A stretch of 64,000 nt of DNA from contig CAZFBS010000009.1 of NCBI GenBank assembly GCA_964517265.1, positions 10,691 through 74,690 of the forward strand, read 5' to 3'. The notes beneath the pieces are model-generated. The model was not told where the DNA came from and searched no databases. It saw only the letters and a program-made list of their open reading frames with translations. Both the position numbers and the translations under genes were made by a program. Position 1 is the first letter of the stretch. Each line of letters opens with the position of its first letter. This document shows, in pieces, positions 50,935 to 59,122 of this stretch. The stretch is from REEP01 sp964517265. Its GTDB lineage: Bacteria; Pseudomonadota; Alphaproteobacteria; Rhodospirillales; Defluviicoccaceae.

Positions 50935-51534
50935 ATGCGATGCGGCTGGGTTGGGGTCGATGCGCTTTATCTCGCCTATCATGATCAGGAGTGGGGCGTT
51001 CCCGAGTGGGACGACCGCGCCCTCTATGAAAAACTGGTGCTCGACAGCTTCCAGGCCGGCTTGTCGTGGCTTACGATTCTGCGTAAGCGAGACAACTTTC
51101 GCCGCGCGTTTGCCGGCTTCGATCCGGCGACGATCGCCGAGTACGGACCGCTGGACATGGCACGGTTGATGGCGGACAGCGGCATCGTGCGCAATCGCGC
51201 CAAGATCGAGGCCGCCGTCGCGGGCGCCAAGGGCTGGCTCGCCATTGTCGAGCGCGAGGGAAGCTTCGCCGGTTTCGTCTGGCGCGTCGTCGAGGGTCAT
51301 CCCCGCATCAACCACTGGCGCAGCCTGAGCGAGGTGCCGACGGCGACTCCGGAATCCCGGGCTCTCTCCACGGCCCTGCGCGAGAATGGCTTTCGCTTCG
51401 TCGGCCCAACGGTCTGCTATGCCTTCATGCAGGCGGTCGGGATGGTCAACGATCATGTGGTCGGCTGCTTCCGACATGCGGAGGTGTCCGCTGCTGCTGC
51501 GGAGCGGCCGAATTTTCGGCTGGCCTCTTCCTGA
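50935..51534 (+). CDS. tag: DNA-3-methyladenine glycosylase I
   Basis: This base-excision repair enzyme, 199 residues, removes 3-methyladenine from alkylated DNA. It begins MRCGWVGVDALYLAYHDQEW, matching E. coli Tag. The zinc ligands include Cys3 and the histidine of YHDQEWG, together with GCFRH near the C terminus. GLSWLTILRKRDNFRRAF is the helix-hairpin-helix-like substrate block. I use the ATG at 50935 because it matches the family start and has GAGG eight bases upstream. An ATG six codons earlier is possible. pyk follows 22 bases later and may be co-transcribed. Confidence 0.94.
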   Translation: MRCGWVGVDALYLAYHDQEWGVPEWDDRALYEKLVLDSFQAGLSWLTILRKRDNFRRAFAGFDPATIAEYGPLDMARLMADSGIVRNRAKIEAAVAGAKGWLAIVEREGSFAGFVWRVVEGHPRINHWRSLSEVPTATPESRALSTALRENGFRFVGPTVCYAFMQAVGMVNDHVVGCFRHAEVSAAAAERPNFRLASS

Positions 51535-51556
51535 CCGGGCCGGATACTGTCAGCGC

Positions 51557-53029
51557 ATGAGACGAAACCGGCAGGCAAAGATCGTCGCGACACTGGGCCC
51601 GGCGAGCAGCACGGAGGCGATGATCGAGGCGCTGTTCCTGGCGGGCGCCGACGTTTTTCGCCTCAATTTCAGTCATGGAACCCATGAACAGCATGCCGAG
51701 CGGTTCGCGATCCTGCGCCGTCTCGAGGCCGAACACGATCATCCGATCGGCATCCTGGCCGATCTCCAGGGACCCAAGCTGCGGGTCGGCGCCTTCCGCG
51801 GAGGCGAGGCTCTGCTCGAATCGGGAGCCCGCTTTCGGCTTGACCTCGATCCCGAACCGGGTGACGCGCGGCGTGCGCCGCTGTTGCATCCGGAGATCTT
51901 CGATGCCTGTCGCAACGGATCGAGGCTTTTGATCGACGATGGCCGGATCCAGCTCCAGGTCATCGCGTGCGGACCCGGGTTCATGGAAACGAAGGTCGTC
52001 GAGGGCGGAAAGATTTCCGACAACAAGGGGTTGAACGTGCCGGACGCCGCGCTGGAGATCTCGGCGCTGACGGAAAAGGATCGGGTCGATCTGGCCTATG
52101 CCCTCGATCTCGGCGCCAGCTGGATCGCCCTGTCCTTTGTGCAGCGACCGGAGGATGTCGTTGCCGCCAAGGCGCTGATTGGCGGCCGGGCAAGCCTGAT
52201 GGCGAAGCTGGAAAAACCGTCGGCAATCGCGCATCTCGATGCCATCATCGCGGAGTCGGACGGGTTGATGGTGGCGCGGGGCGATCTCGGGGTGGAGATG
52301 CCGCCGGAAGATGTTCCGATGGTGCAAAAGCGGATCGTGCGCAGTTGCCGCCGCGCCGGAAAGCCGGTGGTTGTTGCCACGCAGATGCTCGATTCGATGA
52401 TCAGTGCGCCGGTCCCGACACGAGCGGAAGCGTCCGATGTGGCCGCCGCAGTCAATGAGGGAGCGGACGCCCTGATGCTGTCAGGGGAAAGCGCGATCGG
52501 GGATCATCCGGTCGCCTCCATCAAAATGATGGATCGGATTATCCGCCGGGTGGAAGGCGATCCCATTCATCGCAACATTCTCGATGCGGTTCGGCCCGAG
52601 CCGCAGCCGACACCCTCGGACGCCATCACCAAGGCTTCCCGTCAGGTGGCGGAGACGATCGGAGCCAAGGCTATCGTGACCTGCACCGCCAGCGGCTCGA
52701 CGACCTTGCGCGCCTCTCGCGAGCGACCGCCGGTCCCGATCCTGGCCCTCACTCCCGTGATCGAAACGGCCCGCAAGCTGACATTGTGCTGGGGTGTTCA
52801 TTCCGATGAAACCATCCCCTACCAGGACTTCGAGAAAATGATCGGGGAATCGATCCGGCGGGCGGTGGCGGAGGGATTCGCAGTGGCCGGGGACAAGCTG
52901 GTGGTCACCGCGGGGCTGCCGCTGATGACGCCGGGCAATACCACCGTGCTTCGCATCGTCACGGTCGAGGAGTGCGACAGCCTCCGGGCCGGAAAGGGCG
53001 AGAGCGCGTCTTCCGATCCCGACGCCTGA
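51557..53029 (+). CDS. pyk: Pyruvate kinase
   Basis: This glycolytic enzyme, 490 residues, makes pyruvate and ATP from phosphoenolpyruvate and ADP. The N terminus AKIVATLGPASSTEAMIEAL and FRLNFSHG are family hallmarks. ILADLQGPKLRVG, the catalytic-lysine block LMAKLEKPSAIAHLDAIIAE, VARGDLGVEMPPEDVPMVQK and ATQMLDSMI line the active site. A B domain and a C-terminal regulatory domain are complete, ending in a short acidic tail. The ATG at 51557 gives the conserved start. Together with pfkB and gpmA in this window it supports a working Embden-Meyerhof route. Confidence 0.96.
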   Translation: MRRNRQAKIVATLGPASSTEAMIEALFLAGADVFRLNFSHGTHEQHAERFAILRRLEAEHDHPIGILADLQGPKLRVGAFRGGEALLESGARFRLDLDPEPGDARRAPLLHPEIFDACRNGSRLLIDDGRIQLQVIACGPGFMETKVVEGGKISDNKGLNVPDAALEISALTEKDRVDLAYALDLGASWIALSFVQRPEDVVAAKALIGGRASLMAKLEKPSAIAHLDAIIAESDGLMVARGDLGVEMPPEDVPMVQKRIVRSCRRAGKPVVVATQMLDSMISAPVPTRAEASDVAAAVNEGADALMLSGESAIGDHPVASIKMMDRIIRRVEGDPIHRNILDAVRPEPQPTPSDAITKASRQVAETIGAKAIVTCTASGSTTLRASRERPPVPILALTPVIETARKLTLCWGVHSDETIPYQDFEKMIGESIRRAVAEGFAVAGDKLVVTAGLPLMTPGNTTVLRIVTVEECDSLRAGKGESASSDPDA

Positions 53030-53192
53030 GACGCAAGCGTTCGATCGAGGCGGCCGCATTGCGCCGAACGGAGCGCATGGGCGAAGATGCACCGAAGCGG
53101 CGGGGGTGCTGGTGTTTCATCGCCCAGGGTGCGCCGCCATTCCTTCGGGCCGAACATCTCGGGACTCGTCTCGGGACAGCCAGGGGACTGCC

Positions 53193-54068
53193 GTGATCGG
53201 CCAGCTGTTTTCCATTGTCGCGCCGGTGTTCATGTGTGCGGCGATCGGTTTTGCCTGGTCGCGTCTCGGCCGTGGCTTCGATGTCGAGCTTGTGACGGTT
53301 CTGATCACCAATATCGGCGCCCCCTGCCTTGTCTTTCATACTCTGGCGAACCTTGACGCCGCCCCTTCGGCGTTCGGTGTCATGGTCGGAGCCGCGATGG
53401 CAACCATCGCCGCCTGTGCCGTTCTTTCGGTGGCCATCCTCGCCGCTTTGCGTCTTTCCCGGCAGACGTACCTGCCGGCCTTGATCTTCGCCAACACCGG
53501 CAACATGGGCTTGCCGCTCACCTACCTCGCGTTCGGCGATCTCGGGCTCGGATTGGCGATCGCCGTCTTCACCGTTCATTCGGTAACGATGTTCACGATC
53601 GGGCCTGCATTGGCCTCCGGTTCCATCTCCTGGCGGGCGGCGGCGCGGGTGCCGATCCTTTATGCGGTGCCGCCGGCGCTCGGCTTTATGTTGACCGACG
53701 CAGTGCCGCCGCAATGGATCAACGCGACCACCGAACTGCTCGGCAACATCACGATCCCGATGATGTTGATCGCTCTCGGCGTCTCTCTGTCCCGGCTTCA
53801 GGTCACCAGCCTGCGGCGCAGCCTCGGGTTGGCGCTGCTTCGGCTGGCTCTCGGCTTCTGCGTCGCTCTCGGCGTTGCGGCCGCGTTCAATCTGGACCCG
53901 ACAGCCCGCGGCGTACTGATCGTGCAGGCGTCGATGCCCGCGGCCGTGTTCACCTATCTGTTTGCTCAACGCTACCAGTCGGCGCCCGAAGAAGTGGCGG
54001 GAATCGTCGTCATCTCGACGGCGATTGCGTTCGTCCTGCTGCCGTTTCTGCTGTGGTTCGTGTTGTGA
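53193..54068 (+). CDS. AEC family transporter
   Basis: This is a membrane carrier of the auxin-efflux-carrier family, 291 residues with about ten hydrophobic helices. Bacterial members move malate or other dicarboxylates, though this one's substrate cannot be read from sequence. ITNIGAPCLVFHTLANLD and FANTGNMGLPLTYLAFGD are the paired N-terminal repeat blocks, and IQWINATTELLGN-like sequence followed by ITIPMMLIALGVSL marks the second half. VQASMPAAVFTYLFAQRY is near the end. The GTG at 53193 has AGGGGA upstream. Its TGA stop overlaps the rarD GTG, so the two form a transporter pair. Confidence 0.83.
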   Translation: MIGQLFSIVAPVFMCAAIGFAWSRLGRGFDVELVTVLITNIGAPCLVFHTLANLDAAPSAFGVMVGAAMATIAACAVLSVAILAALRLSRQTYLPALIFANTGNMGLPLTYLAFGDLGLGLAIAVFTVHSVTMFTIGPALASGSISWRAAARVPILYAVPPALGFMLTDAVPPQWINATTELLGNITIPMMLIALGVSLSRLQVTSLRRSLGLALLRLALGFCVALGVAAAFNLDPTARGVLIVQASMPAAVFTYLFAQRYQSAPEEVAGIVVISTAIAFVLLPFLLWFVL

Positions 54069-54976
54069 GCCTGAATCGCTGGAAGGATGCGAGGCCGGCG
54101 ACGGCCGCCGTGGGGCTTCTGTTTGCCGTCGGATCATTCCTGATCTGGGGGGTGTTCCCGATCTACTTCAAGCAATTGGAAGCGGTTCCCGCGCTTGAGG
54201 TGCTGGCTCATCGGGTGGTGTGGTCGGCCGTCTTCACCGCCGCGCTGCTGACGGTTCTGGGGCGCTGGCGGGGGATAGCGAACCATTTTTCCAGCCACCG
54301 GCTGATGGTCACCCTGGCGCTTTCGGCGCTGGTCATTTCGCTGAACTGGGGAGTGTTCATCTGGGCGATCGCCAACGAACGGGTGCTGGATTCCAGCCTT
54401 GGCTACTATATCAATCCCCTCGTCAGCGTCCTCCTCGGTGTCGTCGTGCTTGGCGAACGGTTGCGGGCGATGCAATGGGCCGCGGTCGCGCTGGCCGGCG
54501 TCGGCGTCGGCCACGAGATCATCGGGATTGGCCAGTTCCCCTGGATCTCACTGACGCTGGCCTGCAGCTTCGCCGCCTACGGATTGATCCGGAAGATGGC
54601 TCAGGTGGATGCCTTGAGTGGATTGTTCATTGAAACCCTGATTGCCACGCCTCTCGCGCTTGGTTATCTCCTGGTCATCCACGCCGCCGGCTCCAGCGGC
54701 CTTGCGGCGGCAGAAAATGTGCGCGTGCCGGCTCTGCTCATCCTGGCCGGTGCGGTGACCGCTCTGCCGCTGCTGCTTTTCGTCGGAGCGGCACGGCGCA
54801 TTCGACTCTCGACGTTGGGCCTGCTCCAGTACATCGTACCGACGGGACATTTCTTGATTGCCGTCTACGTCTTCGGCGAGACCATTACGCCGGCACGGGT
54901 GGCAACCTTCGTCTGCATCTGGATGGCCCTTCTGATTTATAGCCTGGACGGTGTCTGGCGCAGCGGGTCCGGCTGA
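54065..54976 (+). CDS. rarD: EamA family transporter RarD
   Basis: This is a ten-helix drug/metabolite superfamily permease, 303 residues, of the RarD group. The E. coli member is linked to chloramphenicol sensitivity, but its natural substrate is unknown. SFLIWGVFPIYFKQLEAVPA and EVLAHRVVWS at the N terminus are diagnostic. LNWGVFIWAI and SLGYYINPLVSVLLG lie in the middle, and LGLLQYIVPTGHFLIAVYVF at the end. It starts on a GTG four bases within the AEC gene end, without its own Shine-Dalgarno sequence, so translation is probably coupled. Confidence 0.9.
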   Translation: MSLNRWKDARPATAAVGLLFAVGSFLIWGVFPIYFKQLEAVPALEVLAHRVVWSAVFTAALLTVLGRWRGIANHFSSHRLMVTLALSALVISLNWGVFIWAIANERVLDSSLGYYINPLVSVLLGVVVLGERLRAMQWAAVALAGVGVGHEIIGIGQFPWISLTLACSFAAYGLIRKMAQVDALSGLFIETLIATPLALGYLLVIHAAGSSGLAAAENVRVPALLILAGAVTALPLLLFVGAARRIRLSTLGLLQYIVPTGHFLIAVYVFGETITPARVATFVCIWMALLIYSLDGVWRSGSG

Positions 54977-55008
54977 GCGGGGATCGCCGACGGCGGATGC
55001 CGAACCCG

Positions 55009-55623
55009 TCAGGCGCAGGGCTCGGTCGCGGCTGCCTTGCGCGCCTTGCGGAAGGCGGCCAAAGAGATCACGTCGCCGCCGCGCGCGCCACTCCGCGGCG
55101 CGGGCGATCTGGAGGGGACTGTCCGCGCCGTCATCGGCGGGACCAAGCGGTCGTAGTTTTCCATCGTCTGCTCGATGTTGCGGCGCTCTCCGCTCATGCG
55201 CCGATCACGTACCTTGCGCCGGTCGAGAGACGTACCCTCAATCCAGCGGAGCAAGCCGCTGACTTCGCAGCGGGCGCGCCGGCGGTCGACGCCCGAACGG
55301 CGCTCGGCCCCGGAGCGACGCTCGGGAACCGCCTTCTTCTTATTCTCTTCGCCCTGCTCGGATCCCATTCCGAAAGCCGCCTGTAATCGCTCGGTACTAG
55401 CCCTGAGGCGTTCAACTCGCTCGAGTGACAGCGCAATGGCGCCGTTGATTTCGGCTAAAGCGCGCTGTAAGCGGCCGATATCGCGCTGCAGGGACTCGGA
55501 ATGCTGTTGCAACCGGGCGACCAGTTCCTTCAAAAGCGCCTCGCTCGCATCCTCGCATCCCTTGCGGTCCTGACGATTGCCGCTGGAAATTCCGCCGCCC
55601 TGACCGCCGTCACTTGATTTCAC
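55009..55623 (-). CDS. Coiled-coil protein with repeated (E/D)RR motifs
   Basis: I do not recognise a family for this 204-residue protein. Residues about 25-90 form a strong amphipathic coiled coil (LLKELVARLQQHSESLQRDI and onwards). Next comes a very basic and acidic block with repeated dyads: ERRSGAERRSGVDRR, then LDRRKVRDRRMSGERR. The C terminus ends in a short helix (DVISLAAFRKARKAAA), reminiscent of a common alphaproteobacterial tail. No signal peptide or membrane helix is present. The GTG at 55623 has GGAG upstream and is better than an earlier TTG. It is convergent with rarD and divergent from the UDP-sugar epimerase gene. DNA or RNA contact, or an oligomeric scaffold, would fit the composition, but that is a guess. 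Confidence 0.65.
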   Translation of the reverse strand: MKSSDGGQGGGISSGNRQDRKGCEDASEALLKELVARLQQHSESLQRDIGRLQRALAEINGAIALSLERVERLRASTERLQAAFGMGSEQGEENKKKAVPERRSGAERRSGVDRRRARCEVSGLLRWIEGTSLDRRKVRDRRMSGERRNIEQTMENYDRLVPPMTARTVPSRSPAPRSGARGGDVISLAAFRKARKAAATEPCA

Positions 55624-55781
55624 GATATACTCCGTGTTGCGCCTAAATCTTGCCCGCAAAGCCGTTCCTCATACTATCGCGGGGAACACGCGGATGCGAG
55701 CAAGAAACGGAGTACACACTTGACGTTTTCGACGGTCATTCGGGGGTTGCGAGGAGTGGCGGTGGCGGAGTGTTTCGCTGC

Positions 55782-55808
55782 GCAGCTTTACCAAACTTTA
55801 TAAGCTGC
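55782..55808. promoter_or_regulatory. Inverted repeat upstream of UDP-sugar epimerase gene
   Basis: GCAGCTT (55782-55788) and AAGCTGC (55802-55808) form a perfect seven-base inverted repeat around AT-rich TTTATA sequence, fifty bases before the epimerase start. It is a candidate operator or leader hairpin. A TTGACG at 55720-55725 resembles a -35 box but lacks a clear -10 partner. Confidence 0.3.
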
Positions 55809-55858
55809 CGCCGAAACTGCGATTGCATGCCAAAACGTGGAACAGGAAAGGTTACGGA

Positions 55859-56845
55859 ATGTCGATTCTGGTCACCGGCGTCGCAGGATTCATCGGCTAT
55901 CACATCGCGATTGCGCTGCTGGCGCGTGGTGAGGAGGTGGTCGGCATCGACAATCTCAACGCCTATTACGATGTGGCCTTGAAGGAGGCGCGGCTGGCGC
56001 GCCTGAGAGAGTCCGATTCGTTTCAATTCGAGCGGCTCGATATTGCCGATCGCGAAGGCGTCACGGCTGCGCTGGACCGGCATCCGGGGATCGATCGGGT
56101 CGTTCATCTGGCGGCCCAGGCCGGGGTCCGCTACTCGCTGATCAATCCCTACACCTACATTCATTCGAATATCGAAGGTCATGTGGTGCTTCTGGAGGCA
56201 TGCCGGCGTCTTTCGCGCCTGCGTCACTTCGTTTATGCCTCGTCGTCCTCCGTCTATGGGGCGAACACCAAGTTGCCGTTCTCGGTCGACGATCGGGTCG
56301 ACACGCCGGTGTCGCTGTATGGCGCGACCAAGAAGGCGATGGAGGAGATCAGCCACGCGTATGCCCACATGCACCACATTCCGCTCACCGGCCTCAGATT
56401 CTTCACCGTGTACGGACCATGGGGACGCCCGGACATGGCCGCGTTCATTTTCACGCGCAAGATCCTCGCGGGCGAGCCGATCCCGGTGTTCAACAATGGC
56501 GACATGCGACGCGACTTCACGTACATCGACGACATCGTCGCGGGGGTGCTGGCCAGCCTCGACCGGCCGCCGGCAGGCGAAGGAGGCAAGGCCTGCTCCC
56601 GCATTTACAACCTCGGCAACCACCGCTCCGAACAGCTGATGGATTTCATCGGCGCGATCGAGCGCGCCCTCGGCCGCGAGGCGAAGCTGGAGTTGCTGCC
56701 GATGCAGACCGGCGACGTGAAGGAAACGTTCGCCGACATTGCGGCATCGCGCCGTGATCTCGGCTTCGAGCCGCGCACGCCGATTGCCGAGGGGGTGCCC
56801 CGCTTCATCGCATGGTACCAAAGCTTTTATGGGACGGGTGCGTGA
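55859..56845 (+). CDS. UDP-glucuronate 4-epimerase-type NAD-dependent epimerase
   Basis: This extended SDR, 328 residues, interconverts UDP-glucuronate and UDP-galacturonate or a related nucleotide sugar for surface polysaccharide. The NAD loop is VTGVAGFIGYHIA (GxxGxxG). The 4-epimerase group block is VHLAAQAGVRYSLINPYTYI. FVYASSSSVYGANTKLPF and the catalytic pair in YGATKKAME are present. LRFFTVYGPWGRPDMA is the signature of bacterial UDP-glucuronate epimerases such as LspL and CapI. The ATG at 55859 is preceded by AGGAAAGG. No other polysaccharide genes adjoin it, so its glycan is unknown. Confidence 0.88.
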   Translation: MSILVTGVAGFIGYHIAIALLARGEEVVGIDNLNAYYDVALKEARLARLRESDSFQFERLDIADREGVTAALDRHPGIDRVVHLAAQAGVRYSLINPYTYIHSNIEGHVVLLEACRRLSRLRHFVYASSSSVYGANTKLPFSVDDRVDTPVSLYGATKKAMEEISHAYAHMHHIPLTGLRFFTVYGPWGRPDMAAFIFTRKILAGEPIPVFNNGDMRRDFTYIDDIVAGVLASLDRPPAGEGGKACSRIYNLGNHRSEQLMDFIGAIERALGREAKLELLPMQTGDVKETFADIAASRRDLGFEPRTPIAEGVPRFIAWYQSFYGTGA

Positions 56846-56887
56846 CGGCGGCAAAAAGCGAAAACGGTCATTTCGGCCGCGGCAAGG

Positions 56888-56905
56888 AATTTCATGCATG
56901 GAATT
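56888..56905. promoter_or_regulatory. Near-palindrome upstream of gpmA
   Basis: AATTTCATGCATGGAATT is an 18-base near-palindrome centred on CATGCATG, with one mismatched pair, in the 158-base gap before gpmA. Its low GC against the background and dyad symmetry make it a possible operator. Nothing identifies the regulator. Confidence 0.25.
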
Positions 56906-57003
56906 TGATGCCGCGCGCTGAAGCGGCTAGACTTCGCCCGGGTGGCTGATGAGTGCCGGCAGCGGGCTGCTGTCGGCGGGTGAAATCCAAGGAGGGGTAG
57001 GAG

Positions 57004-57750
57004 ATGAAGTCCACGCTGATATTGCTTCGCCACGGCGAAAGCGAGTGGAACCTGGCGAATCGATTCACCGGCTGGATCGATGTGGATCTGTCGGAAAAGG
57101 GGACCGACGAGGCACGTCGAGGCGGCAAGCGAATGGCCGAGGAGGGGCTTTCGATCGATGTCGCCTTCACCTCGGTGCTGAAACGGGCGATTCGGACGAT
57201 GTGGATCGCGCTCGACGAGATGGACCAGATGTGGGTTCCTGTGGTCCGGGCGTGGCAGTTGAACGAGCGGCATTACGGCAGTCTGCAGGGCCTCAACAAA
57301 TCGGAGACGGCGAAAAAGTACGGGGAAGAACAGGTCAAGATCTGGCGGCGCAGCTTCGACACGCCGCCCCCGCCGCTCGATATCAATGATCCCTCCCACC
57401 CTCGCTTCGAGCGTCGGTATGCCCTTCTCGACCCGGTCATCCTGCCCTCGACGGAGTCCCTGAAGATCACTCTGGAACGGGTGATGCCGTTCTGGGCCAA
57501 TAGCATCGTCCCGCATTTGCGGATCGGGCGTACCGTGCTCGTGGCTGCGCACGGCAACAGCCTGCGGGCGCTGGTCAAGCACCTCAACAACATCTCCGAT
57601 GAGGATATCATCGGCCTGAACATTCCGACCGGGATTCCGCGGGTCTATGAGTTGGACAGCGATCTCAGCATTCTCAGCGACCGGTATCTGGCCGACGAGG
57701 AAGCGGTCAAAGCGGCTGCGGCTGCCGTGGCGGCGCAAGGACAGGCTTGA
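57004..57750 (+). CDS. gpmA: 2,3-bisphosphoglycerate-dependent phosphoglycerate mutase
   Basis: This glycolytic and gluconeogenic enzyme, 248 residues, interconverts 3- and 2-phosphoglycerate through a phosphohistidine. LILLRHGESEWNLANRFTGW carries the active histidine, and VAAHGNSLRALVKHL the second catalytic histidine. LNERHYGSLQGLNK with the acid residue and PPPLDINDPSHP are typical of the cofactor-dependent form. An excellent AAGGAGGGG precedes the ATG. It probably starts a transcript that continues into envC 55 bases downstream, an arrangement also seen outside alphaproteobacteria. Confidence 0.96.
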   Translation: MKSTLILLRHGESEWNLANRFTGWIDVDLSEKGTDEARRGGKRMAEEGLSIDVAFTSVLKRAIRTMWIALDEMDQMWVPVVRAWQLNERHYGSLQGLNKSETAKKYGEEQVKIWRRSFDTPPPPLDINDPSHPRFERRYALLDPVILPSTESLKITLERVMPFWANSIVPHLRIGRTVLVAAHGNSLRALVKHLNNISDEDIIGLNIPTGIPRVYELDSDLSILSDRYLADEEAVKAAAAAVAAQGQA

Positions 57751-57805
57751 GCAAAAGCGCAGCCCCGGCAGGATTCGGGATGACGACGGGCGCGGGGATA
57801 GCCGC

Positions 57806-59122
57806 GTGAGCAAAGCGCGCCGGCTTGCCGCCGCAGTGGCGGCTGCGGCGTGCATCGTCAGCCCGAGCCTTCCTGTTGCGGCGAATCCGACGGACTCCGA
57901 ATCGGCTGCCCGCCGGCTTCGCGCGCTCAACGCAGCGGTTGAAAGGGCCGGCGAAGAGGAGCGCCGGCTGGAAGCGGAAACGGCCGCTCTTTTCGAAGAG
58001 ATGGGAGAGGTGCGAAGACAAGCGGCCGCCGCCACGGCGGCGGTCGAGGCGGCAGCCGCTGATGTTGCCACGCTGGAGCAGCAGCTTCGACTGCTGACGC
58101 AGCGCGAGCGCACCCTGGCGGCGGCGCTGGAAGGGCGGCGCGAGCAGACCGGCGCGACGTTGATGGCGTTGCAGCGGTTGGCGCGCCTGCCGCCGGCCGC
58201 TCTGCTGGTCCGCTCGGAGACCTCCGCCGATGTATTGAAAGCGGGAACCCTGCTGGGCTCTGCCATCAGCGCGATCGAGCGGCGTGCACAGGTGTTGCAG
58301 CAGGATCTGTTTGCGTTGAAGGCGGCAAGAGCGGACATCGAGGCCCGCCGCCGCCACCTCGACTCTGCCTTTGCGGACCTTCAGCGCGAACGCACCCGCA
58401 TGGACCTTCTGATCGAGAAGAAGTCCCGGCTGCATGCGGATCTCGCCAGCCGCGCCTGGGATGCGGCCGAGCGTGGACGGCAACTCGCGGGGCAGGCAGG
58501 CGAAGCCGAGCGGCTGCTGTCCCGTTTGCGCCGCGAGGAGCAGGCGCGGCAGGCATTGGCAGCCGCGATTGCACTTCATCCTCCGCCGAAGCCCTCGTTG
58601 CGACCGGATCCAGCTGTCCCCTCCAAACCACAACGCCGGGCGGACTCTAAGGCGAGTCCGCAGCCGGAGAAGAAGGACAACGCCGCGCCCGCGCGCGCTC
58701 TTCGCGGCGCGACGGGCGATCGCGCGGCGCCGGGACAAGGATATCCGACCGACGGTCGTATCGTCGTGCGATTTGGAGACTCGCGAGAGGGCGCTGCAGC
58801 AAGCAAAGGAGTAACCTGGCACACCGACTCCGGGGCAAGGGTGGTGGCGCCGGCGGCGGGGACAGTGGCGTTCGCCGGTCCCTTCCGCGGCTATGGCTTG
58901 CTCTTGATCGTCGAGCACCGCGACGGCTATCATAGCCTGTTGGCAGGATTGGAACGAATCGGTGTCGGGATCGGACAGCGCGTTCGGCCCGGGGATTCGC
59001 TTGGTGCGATGGGACATCGCAGCAGCGGCAACCTATCTCTCTATATGGAGCTCCGCAAGGACGGACGCCCGGTCAACCCCCTGCCGTGGCTTGCGGCGGG
59101 CAAGCGAAAGGTAAGTGGATGA
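57806..59122 (+). CDS. envC: Murein hydrolase activator, EnvC-like
   Basis: This is a periplasmic protein, 438 residues, with a signal peptide (AAAVAAAACIVSPSLPVAA), long coiled coils (about residues 30-230), a basic proline-rich linker and a C-terminal LytM/M23 domain. In the LytM domain the zinc-binding HxH of active peptidases is replaced by SLYME (in GNLSLYMELRKDGRPVNP), as in E. coli EnvC, which reads PSLYFEIRR. It should therefore be an activator of amidases at the septum and not an enzyme itself. The GTG at 57806 places the signal peptide correctly. Its stop overlaps the ctpA start (ATGA). The pairing envC-ctpA is common in proteobacteria. Confidence 0.88.
   Translation: MSKARRLAAAVAAAACIVSPSLPVAANPTDSESAARRLRALNAAVERAGEEERRLEAETAALFEEMGEVRRQAAAATAAVEAAAADVATLEQQLRLLTQRERTLAAALEGRREQTGATLMALQRLARLPPAALLVRSETSADVLKAGTLLGSAISAIERRAQVLQQDLFALKAARADIEARRRHLDSAFADLQRERTRMDLLIEKKSRLHADLASRAWDAAERGRQLAGQAGEAERLLSRLRREEQARQALAAAIALHPPPKPSLRPDPAVPSKPQRRADSKASPQPEKKDNAAPARALRGATGDRAAPGQGYPTDGRIVVRFGDSREGAAASKGVTWHTDSGARVVAPAAGTVAFAGPFRGYGLLLIVEHRDGYHSLLAGLERIGVGIGQRVRPGDSLGAMGHRSSGNLSLYMELRKDGRPVNPLPWLAAGKRKVSG

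Noticed and set aside
57806..59122. Possible active M23 endopeptidase
   Set aside because: The HxH zinc motif is replaced by SLYME, as in EnvC, so an amidase activator is the better call.
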